Origin: Alphaproteobacteria bacterium
Lineage (GTDB): Bacteria > Pseudomonadota > Alphaproteobacteria > Sphingomonadales > Sphingomonadaceae
Assembly (NCBI GenBank): GCA_005882415.1
Contig: VBAE01000006.1
Span: forward strand, 1-16,547
Reading direction: 5' to 3'
DNA: 16,547 nt
The notes under the pieces are model-generated. The model was given only the letters and a program-made list of their open reading frames with translations, did no database searches and was not told the DNA's origin. A program made the position numbers and the translations under genes. Positions 5,296 through 11,642 of this stretch are shown one piece after another. The stretch's first letter is position 1. Every line of letters starts with the position of its first letter.

Positions 5296-6981
5296 ATGCC
5301 GCGCCGCCACGAGAAACGATTGTCCCTCAGGCGCTACATTCCGTTCGGCCTCTGCGTCGCGGCGACGGCTGCCGCCGCGCTCTACACGCCCCGCCCCGCC
5401 TGGCTGTGGGTCGTTCTCATTGCCGGGGGCGCACTGACCCTGCTCGGCATCTACGATCTCCTGCAGCGCTCCCACTCGGTGCGGCGCAATTATCCCGTTA
5501 CCGGCAATTTCCGATGGCTGTTCGAGGCGATCCGGCCGGAAATCCGGCAATATCTGATCGAGGGCGACAATGACGAGGCGCCCTTTTCGAGGAGCCAGCG
5601 CTCGCTCGTTTATGCCCGCGCCAAGAATGAGAGCAGCGAGCGCGCGTTCGGAACGCTGCGCGACGTCTACGGGAACGGCTATGAGTTCATCGCCCATTCG
5701 GCCCGCCCGGCGCCGCCGGCCGACCCGGCCAGCTTCCGGATCCCGATCGGCAACGATCAGTGCGAACGGCCCTATTCCGCCTCGATCTTCAACATCTCGG
5801 CGATGAGCTTCGGCTCGCTGAGCGCCAATGCGATCCGGGCGCTCAACAAGGGCGCCCAAATGGGCGGCTTCGCCCACGACACCGGCGAGGGGAGCATCAG
5901 CCGCTACCACCGGGAGCATGGCGGCGACCTGATCTGGGAGCTCGGCAGCGGCTATTTCGGATGCCGCACCGCGGACGGCAATTTCGATCCCGACGGCTTC
6001 GCGGAAAGAGCCTCGTCCGACCAGGTCAGGATGATCGAGATCAAGCTCAGTCAGGGCGCCAAGCCCGGCCATGGCGGGATCCTGCCCGCAGCCAAGGTCA
6101 CCCATGAAATCTCCCTCGCCCGAGGCGTCCCGATGGGCGAGGACTGCCTGTCCCCCGCCCGCCACCGCGCCTTTTCGACCCCCATCGAGATGATGGAGTT
6201 CGTCGCCCGCCTGAGGACGCTTTCGGGCGGCAAGCCGGTCGGCTTCAAGCTGTGCCTCGGCCACCCCTGGGAGTTCATGGGGATCGTCAAGGCGATGCGC
6301 GAGACCGGGATCGTGCCCGACTTCGTCGTCGTCGACGGAGCCGAGGGCGGGACCGGCGCGTCGCCGCTCGAATTTTCCGACCATATCGGAGCGCCGCTGC
6401 GCGAGGGACTCTTGTTCGCGCACAACACGCTGGTCGGCGCGGGGCTTCGCGACCGGATCAGGATCGGCGCCGCGGGGAAGATCGTCAGCGCCTTCGACAT
6501 CGCCGCCGTGATGGCGCTCGGCGCGGACTGGACCAATGCCGGCCGGGGCTTCATGTTCGCGGTCGGCTGCATTCAGTCGCTGACCTGCAACACCAACAAA
6601 TGCCCGACCGGCGTGGCGACCCAGGACCCGAGCCGCCAGCGCGCCCTCGTCGTCGACGACAAGGCGACTCGGGTCTGCAACTTCCACCGCAACACGCTCG
6701 CCGCCCTGTCGGAGATGATCGCCGCCGCGGGGCTGGAGCACCCCTCCCAAATCCGGCCCCATCATCTGGTGAGGCGGGTCGGCGGCACCGAAATCCGCTT
6801 ATTCTCCCAGCTTCACGTCTTCCTCGAGCCGGGCGCGCTGATCGACGACCGGGGCGATCATGATTTCTACAGCCACGCCTGGCATCTGGCGCGGCCGGAC
6901 AGGTTCGAGCTTCCCTCGGCGGAAGGCTATCGGAGCTTCGGCGACATAAGGTTCGACGCGCTGCCCGCGGAGCGGGGCTGA
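5296..6981 (+). CDS. FMN-binding glutamate synthase family protein (membrane-anchored GltB-like)
   Basis: This 561-aa protein carries two N-terminal hydrophobic segments (about residues 12-52) and a glutamate-synthase-type FMN barrel (about 150-500). Motifs seen include ISAMSFGSLSANAIRALNKG, LSQGAKPGHGG, DGAEGGTGASP and RIGAAGKIVSAFD. The cysteine pattern C425-x5-C431-x4-C436 (CIQSLTCNTNKCPTGVATQ) matches the 3Fe-4S ligand pattern of GltB, so an iron-sulfur cluster is likely. The glutaminase domain of true GltB is absent, so it cannot use glutamine by itself. The real substrate of this stand-alone family is not established. The start at 5296 gives the usual family length, although its ribosome site is weak. 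It lies downstream of composite element copy B and may respond to the Lrp-type regulator. The 3' end is convergent with the Rnk gene. Confidence 0.93.
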   Translation: MPRRHEKRLSLRRYIPFGLCVAATAAAALYTPRPAWLWVVLIAGGALTLLGIYDLLQRSHSVRRNYPVTGNFRWLFEAIRPEIRQYLIEGDNDEAPFSRSQRSLVYARAKNESSERAFGTLRDVYGNGYEFIAHSARPAPPADPASFRIPIGNDQCERPYSASIFNISAMSFGSLSANAIRALNKGAQMGGFAHDTGEGSISRYHREHGGDLIWELGSGYFGCRTADGNFDPDGFAERASSDQVRMIEIKLSQGAKPGHGGILPAAKVTHEISLARGVPMGEDCLSPARHRAFSTPIEMMEFVARLRTLSGGKPVGFKLCLGHPWEFMGIVKAMRETGIVPDFVVVDGAEGGTGASPLEFSDHIGAPLREGLLFAHNTLVGAGLRDRIRIGAAGKIVSAFDIAAVMALGADWTNAGRGFMFAVGCIQSLTCNTNKCPTGVATQDPSRQRALVVDDKATRVCNFHRNTLAALSEMIAAAGLEHPSQIRPHHLVRRVGGTEIRLFSQLHVFLEPGALIDDRGDHDFYSHAWHLARPDRFELPSAEGYRSFGDIRFDALPAERG

Positions 6982-6991
6982 GCCCCCACGT

Positions 6992-7306
6992 TCAGGACCC
7001 GGAGCACGCGCGGGCGCCCGTCCGGGGTGGGCCAGTCGATCGACTGCCCCTTCCGAGCTGGACCAGCCGCCTGGCGCCGGTCTCGACGTCGAGGAACTCG
7101 ACCTCCGACCCGAGCGCAACCACGTCCGGCGGCAGGGCGCCCCGTTCGCAGATTTGGGCGCGATCGATCTCGTCCAGCAGCATCTTCGAAAGCGCGGGCG
7201 AGCGCCGCTCGATGCCGAGTGCGAGACCGGCGATGATGTCGTAGTCCTCGCCGATCAAATGGATCGGCGGCTTCCCGGCGGAGGAGGTCGGAACTTCGTT
7301 ATGCAT
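6992..7306 (-). CDS. rnk: Rnk-type nucleoside diphosphate kinase regulator, C-terminal domain disrupted
   Basis: The first 80 or so residues match the Rnk/GreA-GreB-C family: PIHLIGEDYDIIAGLALGIE, an alpha-helical DEIDRAQICERGALPPDVV, then EVEFLDVETGARRLVQL. After VQL the frame runs into a non-family tail (GRGSRSTGPP...) and stops at 6992. In another frame the expected family ending is still present as KGQSIDWPTPDGRPRVLRVL (from 7052 down to a stop at 6927). The segment that should lie between them, the VYP...PVGAALLGLR part of about 25 residues, is missing. So a deletion of roughly 75-80 nt with a frameshift has occurred. The product would lack a complete FKBP-like RNA-polymerase-binding domain and is probably inactive. 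The start ATG at 7306 has GGTGA upstream. E. coli Rnk affects Ndk and interacts with RNA polymerase; the role here is unknown. Confidence 0.75.
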   Translation of the reverse strand: MHNEVPTSSAGKPPIHLIGEDYDIIAGLALGIERRSPALSKMLLDEIDRAQICERGALPPDVVALGSEVEFLDVETGARRLVQLGRGSRSTGPPRTGARACSGS

Positions 7307-7845
7307 TGTGGGTCACCATAGGCTTGCGTGCGCGGAAACGGCGCCCTGCGGATCGCAAGGCAAAGCTGGATTGCCGTTGATGAAAGTCCCCGAACCGCCG
7401 CGCCTTCAGCGCCGGAGTCCGGGGCTAAGCGCCTGCGAGGAGCTGGCCCGAATGGCTGCGATATCGCCGGAAGACGGGCAGACGGTGCATAGGGCCAAAT
7501 TGGGGCCGGGGCGGCGGAGAGTCAAATTCGCGTGCCGCCCGACTGCCCGGCGCGGCGGTGGACCGAGCTTGCAAAATTCCGCAACGAGGCCATGTTGAAG
7601 GGGCAATGACCGCCGCTCCAACCTCACGCAGCGAACTGCATCCCGGCAGCAGTACGGAACGCCTGCCCGCCCCGGCCCGCGCCGGCGGCTGAGCCGCGGC
7701 GCAGGCCCGGGGCGCCTGCCGCCGGGCGGCCCTGTTCCGCCCGATCCAGCCGGCCAGGCCGGCATCGCTTGCTCGCATCGTCCCCCCTGCCCCACCGGCA
7801 CTGAGCGGATGCGCGGGGAAGCGCATCAGCATCGGAAAACCAGAC
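7307..7845. other. 539-bp stretch without a convincing gene; GC-rich stem-loops
   Basis: No frame here has a recognisable protein. A 72-codon plus-strand frame from 7381 and a 28-codon frame from 7606 (behind GAAGGGG) are low-complexity and Arg/Pro-rich. Two stem-loops stand out. One, at about 7679-7702, is built from GCGCCG and CGGCGC arms. The other, at 7808-7827, has the perfect 7-bp stem GATGCGC/GCGCATC and loop GGGGAA, and it ends 18 nt before the next small gene. The left end should hold the promoter of the Rnk gene. Confidence 0.45.
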
Positions 7846-8055
7846 ATGTCGGACCGTTTCGCCGTCGAGGCCGATCGAAGGGTGGTCGGAGTCGCCGTCC
7901 GCGCGCCCGGAGGCTTCAAATTCTTCTCGTCCGAACCCGCTTATTTCGCGCTCGAAGGGCGCACCTTCCCGCGAAGCCGGGCGCTGGCCCACTCGGTGTC
8001 CAAGATCGCCCGCAAGCTGCGCCGCGGGCCCGGATCCAGCCCGAAGTCCGGGTAA
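7846..8055 (+). CDS. 69-aa hypothetical protein
   Basis: The protein begins MSDRFAVEADRRVVGVAVRA and continues GGFKFFSSEPAYFALEGRTF, ending in a basic tail. The first 60 residues have balanced composition and alternating hydrophobic positions. This suggests a small beta-rich fold (VVGVAVRAPGGFKFFSSEP looks like a beta hairpin). I do not recognise a family. The ribosome site is weak (GGAAA, about 8-12 nt upstream). It runs in the same direction as the NRAMP-related gene 65 nt downstream and could be co-transcribed with it. A longer plus-strand frame overlapping it (7809-8081) is Arg-rich and less protein-like. Confidence 0.6.
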   Translation: MSDRFAVEADRRVVGVAVRAPGGFKFFSSEPAYFALEGRTFPRSRALAHSVSKIARKLRRGPGSSPKSG

Positions 8056-8120
8056 AAGCCGCGATGGCGCCCGCCGGGTAAATCGTGCACCCTGCGCGCA
8101 TGGGGGTGAGATAACCGGCG

Positions 8121-9416
8121 ATGAGCGATCGAGGCAGCGCGCTGATACCCGAGCCGCCGCCGCCCGTCCGCTCGGGCGGCTTCCTGCGCACCCTCGGGCC
8201 GGGGCTGGTGACCGGCGCCGCCGACGACGATCCGAGCGGGATCGGCACGCACAGCCAGATCGGCGCGCAATTCGGCTACGGCCTCGCCTGGACGTTCGTC
8301 CTCAGCTTTCCGCTGATGGTCGTGATCCAGGAGGTGGCGGCCGAGATCGGGCGGGTCACGGGCGCCGGAATCGCCCGCAACCTGCGCCGCCATTATCCCC
8401 GGCCTTTGCTCTGGGCGATGGTCACGCTTCTGCTCATCGCCAACGTCGTCAATCTCGGCGCCGACCTGAGCGCGATGGGCGCCGCCTTGGTCCTTCTCAC
8501 CGGCGGCAGTCCGGGGCTCTTCACCCTGCTCTTCGGGATTCTCTGCGTCCTGCTCGAAGTGACGTTGAGCTACCCGCGCTACGCGGCGATCCTCAAATGG
8601 ACGACGCTTTCCCTGTTCACCTATGTCGCCGTGGTCGCCGTGGCGGGGGTGCCGTGGGGCGAGGCGCTGACCTCGCTCATCGTGCCGAAGCCGCAGTGGA
8701 ACGCGGCCTATGCGACGGCGATGGTCGCCATATTGGGGACGACGATCAGCCCCTATCTCTTCTTCTGGCAGGCGGGACAGGAGATCGAGGAGCAGCACCG
8801 CCACCATGCCAAGCCGCTGTGCATCGCTCCCCGCGAGGCCGGGCCCGAGCTCAAGCGGATCCGCACCGACACTCTGGTCGGGATGGCGTTCAGCTCGATC
8901 GTCTCGCTCGCCATCGTCTTCGCGACCGCCGCGACCCTCAACGCCAAGGGCATCACCCATATCGAGACCTCGGCCCAGGCGGCGGAAGCGCTTCGCCCGA
9001 TCGCCGGCCAGTTCGCCTTCGCGATGTTCGCTTTGGGGATCATCGGCACCGGCCTGCTCGCGGTGCCGGTCCTGGCCGGCTCTGCCGCTTATGCAGTGAC
9101 CGAGATGGCCGGCAAGGCGGGAAGCCTCGATTCGAAGCCGCTCCAGGCGCGCCTGTTCTACGCGACGATCGCGGTGACGACCCTGGCCGGGGCCGCCCTC
9201 ACCTCGGTCGCCGTCGATCCGGTCCGGGCGCTCTTCTGGGCCGCGGTGGTCAACGGCGTGCTCGCCGCTCCGCTGATGGCGATGATGATGCTGATCGTCC
9301 GCAACAAGCGCGCAATGGGCCGCCTCACTTTATCGCCCGCCGCTACGCTGCTGGGCTGGTCCGCGACCCTGGTGATGGCCGCGGCCACCGTCCTGTTCTT
9401 CGCATTCAGCCTGTAG
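8121..9416 (+). CDS. NRAMP-related divalent metal transporter with altered metal-site motifs
   Basis: This is a 431-aa inner-membrane carrier with about 11 hydrophobic helices and the LeuT-fold layout of the NRAMP family. TM1 reads LGPGLVTGAADDDPSGIGTH: the canonical DPGN motif is DPSG here (Asp37, Pro38, Ser39, Gly40). TM6 reads GTTISPYLFFW where Mn/Fe transporters have a Met-Pro-His motif, so the metal-coordinating Met is replaced by Ser210 and His by Tyr212. TM1 Asp is kept but the Asn is lost. The substrate is therefore unlikely to be simply Mn2+ or Fe2+. NRAMP-related Mg2+ transporters also lack the Met, which makes a harder cation one option. GGGGTGAG lies upstream of the ATG. Length is normal and the frame is intact. 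Confidence 0.92.
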   Translation: MSDRGSALIPEPPPPVRSGGFLRTLGPGLVTGAADDDPSGIGTHSQIGAQFGYGLAWTFVLSFPLMVVIQEVAAEIGRVTGAGIARNLRRHYPRPLLWAMVTLLLIANVVNLGADLSAMGAALVLLTGGSPGLFTLLFGILCVLLEVTLSYPRYAAILKWTTLSLFTYVAVVAVAGVPWGEALTSLIVPKPQWNAAYATAMVAILGTTISPYLFFWQAGQEIEEQHRHHAKPLCIAPREAGPELKRIRTDTLVGMAFSSIVSLAIVFATAATLNAKGITHIETSAQAAEALRPIAGQFAFAMFALGIIGTGLLAVPVLAGSAAYAVTEMAGKAGSLDSKPLQARLFYATIAVTTLAGAALTSVAVDPVRALFWAAVVNGVLAAPLMAMMMLIVRNKRAMGRLTLSPAATLLGWSATLVMAAATVLFFAFSL

Positions 9417-9726
9417 CGGAGCGGCGCCCGGCGCGGCCGCAAGTTCGGGATGCTTTACGTGCATCGTCCATCTTCGACCCTCTACGCGCCAATCCTTTTG
9501 CAATCCTCTACCGCCCCCGGCCCGATGCCATCGCCCGTCCCGGCCTGTCGAGAACTCGCCCAAAACGACACGTTCTTATAGGCGGGCGCCCATCCTTTCC
9601 TTGGATTGTCTATAGTTGCGGCAGGTCATCGTGAGTCGTGCGGCGTTCCTTTACATGGCTCCTGCCGAAGAATAGGATGCCACGTCTGTCGAGTCGTCCG
9701 TCTCGCCAGTTGAGGGGAGAAGATAC
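9417..9726. other. 310-bp intergenic region ahead of the large-protein cluster
   Basis: No gene is seen. The right half should carry the promoter and leader of the downstream cluster. TATAGT at 9611-9616 is a good -10 (5 of 6) but has no clear -35. AGGGGAGA just before the GTG at 9727 is a clear ribosome site. A GC-rich patch directly after the transporter stop (about 9418-9441) could fold but has no U-run. Confidence 0.4.
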
Positions 9727-10431
9727 GTGTCCATCCATATCGTCCAGGACGTCGCCAGCGAAGTCAGCGTTCCAAGCCAGAACGTAGACCCCGAAAGCAT
9801 TCAGCTAGCGCTGACCCGGATATCCGGACAGTCGATCGCCTTCAAATATCAGTTCCTTCCCCCGGGCCAGCCGGTTACCAACCATTACACGATCTACATC
9901 TGGCAGGCGAACTCGGCCTATGTGCCCTATTCCGGCAAGATCATTAAACAGGCCAATTTCCAGACCGACGACCAGGCCGGATCGGTAAACATCAACGGCC
10001 TCAGCCTCGGCGGCCAGAGCTACTGCATCGGCATCGCTGTGGGCGACCGGCCGGTCGACGTCTGCGCGGCGCTTTGGGCAAGCCCGAACGAGGTCAATCC
10101 GCCCACTCCGGCGACGCAGAGCACCAACTTCGTCCTCTCCTCCGCCGACAGCGGCCAGGTCGACGTCGTTCTGAACACGCTGATGAGCTATCACGGCGCG
10201 ACCAATGGCGGCGTCTGCCGGCTGATGGACGGGACGATGGCCCAGACGACGCCGGTCACCACCTATGGCGGCGATCAGACGATCGGGACCGACGGCCCGA
10301 CCAACCACATCACCTTCACCGGCCTCAGCCTCGCGGTCGGCAACAGCTATGTGGTCGGCTTCTACACCAACCCGGGCGCGACCAAGTGGGCGTCGCTCGC
10401 CTGTTCGATCTCGTTCACGATCATCGACTGA
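9727..10431 (+). CDS. 234-aa protein of two similar beta-rich halves, first gene of the large-protein cluster
   Basis: I do not recognise this protein. It starts at GTG behind AGGGGAGA. It has no signal peptide and no membrane helix. It falls into two halves of about 100 residues (about 19-118 and 131-234), joined by a Pro-rich linker (EVNPPTPATQ). Both halves end in the same pattern: INGLSLGGQSYCIGIAVGDRP in the first and FTGLSLAVGNSYVVGFYTNPG in the second. Each is followed by a Cys-Ala or Ala-Cys near a final strand. This suggests a duplicated Ig- or fibronectin-like beta sandwich. It is rich in Ser, Thr, Gly and Asn, like surface or structural proteins. It precedes the split giant gene by 75 nt on the same strand and is probably in the same operon. 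Confidence 0.83.
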   Translation: MSIHIVQDVASEVSVPSQNVDPESIQLALTRISGQSIAFKYQFLPPGQPVTNHYTIYIWQANSAYVPYSGKIIKQANFQTDDQAGSVNINGLSLGGQSYCIGIAVGDRPVDVCAALWASPNEVNPPTPATQSTNFVLSSADSGQVDVVLNTLMSYHGATNGGVCRLMDGTMAQTTPVTTYGGDQTIGTDGPTNHITFTGLSLAVGNSYVVGFYTNPGATKWASLACSISFTIID

Positions 10432-10506
10432 GCCGGCGCCGCCCCAGCGGCCCCATATATCGCCGAAACAGGCATTGAACCGCGCTTCGGCGCGGAGGGA
10501 GGGGCT

Positions 10507-11642
10507 GTGCAGTTCCGCCGAGCCGGAACGTCCAACGTCTATGCCGCCGACGGGCTGACCACCCCCGGCGGCTGGGCGGGGCTGGTTCTGCCGGCTTCGG
10601 TGACCGCGGCCGACATAATCACGCTCGAGCAGGCGCTCGGCAACGACGCGCTCCTCGCGAGCATCGTCGTCGGCGCGAAGGCTCCCGACCTCAGCGACAA
10701 CGGCAAGGCGCTGACGGCGCGGGTCGCCTCGGCGCTCGGCCTCAACCCGCGCGGCTTTATCTGGCTCGAGCCCGGCACGACCACTCCGGTGCTGCCCTTC
10801 GGCGCCCCCGGCGGCCTCGCCAACGCGGCGACCACCGGCTTCCTCACCGCTCCCAGCCTGACAGCGCGGACCGGCCTTAGCATCGTGATCAGCGCTTTCG
10901 TCGCCCTTGCCCCGAGCAAGGACGGCTTCGGAATCACCTTTACCAAGACCAAGGCGAGCAGCGGCTGGGCGCTCCAGATCACACAGCCCCAGATACCGAC
11001 GCTCGAAGCGATCGGGACGGCGACGCTCGCCTTGACCGGGGCCGCCGCGGGCCAGCTCAGCTTCTCCGTGTCGCTCAACCGCGGCGATGTCGCGCAGAAG
11101 CTCAATTGCGGCTTCCAGCTGCTGGTGAAGGGGACGACCGTCGCCAATCCGGTGCTTCCCGCCTGGTTCCCGCTCTTCGACGGGACCAAGCCGGCGACGA
11201 CCGACTGGATCGGCTTCGACGTCACGCTGGATTATTCCGACCCGACCAATTCGGTGCTCCCCGGCCGCACCGCCTTCCGCTTCGACGGCACTTGCTACGA
11301 CCGCAACATGAAGCCGCTCCCGCTCGCCTTCGCCTCTTATTACCGGACCCAGATCGGGCTGCCGCTGACGCTGTTTCCGGCGACCGCGGGCAACGTCCCT
11401 TCGGACGGCCGGCAGGCCTATCTCGAGCTCAGGGAGGGTCTCGGCCTCGATATCGGCTCCGAGCTGTTCCAACTCGCTCCGGTGGGCGATTTCTGGCTCC
11501 AGCTCGGCAGCGGCGGTCCGGCCCGATGCCGGCTGCTCTGCGGCCTCGGCGGAACCGAGGCGATCGAGCTCGCCGCCGGCGGCAAGGCCGGCGCCGGCGA
11601 CCGGCTGCGCTTCGTATCGGCGGGTGCGCCCCGCGAAGGGGG
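10507..11642 (+). CDS. Large beta-rich protein of the cluster, N-terminal part (before frameshift)
   Basis: This is the first of two pieces of one gene. Translation starts at GTG 10507 behind GGAGGGAGGGG, giving MQFRRAGTSNVYAADGLTT. About 378 residues of well-composed sequence follow, including GFIWLEPGTTTPVLPFGAPG, WFPLFDGTKPATTDWIGFDV and DFWLQLGSGGPARCRLLCGL. After GDRLRFVSAGAP the frame turns into Arg-rich non-protein text. It stays formally open to 13368, but coding quality has moved to the next frame. Removing one G from the G5 run at 11638-11642 joins it as AGAPREGASPLGAP to the 3' piece, giving one protein of about 1176 aa. No signal peptide or known domain was recognised. Either the base is a sequence error or the gene is inactivated or split. 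Confidence 0.75.

Noticed and set aside
5158..6765. A 535-codon open frame on the minus strand opposite the glutamate-synthase-like gene
   Set aside because: It is rich in Arg, Gly, Ala and Asp with no family motifs, and it lies entirely opposite a gene with clear conserved motifs. It is an antisense shadow of high-GC coding DNA.
7381..7598. A 72-codon plus-strand frame and a 28-codon frame at 7606 as small genes
   Set aside because: They have Arg/Pro-rich composition and no recognisable pattern. The frame at 7381 lacks a ribosome site, and the one at 7606 has only the GAAGGGG in its favour.
9544..9575. AGAAC and CGTT as an EcfG-type general stress promoter
   Set aside because: The -35 has only a partial match and the spacer is about 15 nt instead of 16-17, so it cannot be supported.
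9805..11472. A 555-codon minus-strand open frame opposite the first two cluster genes
   Set aside because: It has low-complexity, Arg/Glu/Gly-rich text and no start signal. The plus-strand frames have ribosome sites and ordered protein composition.
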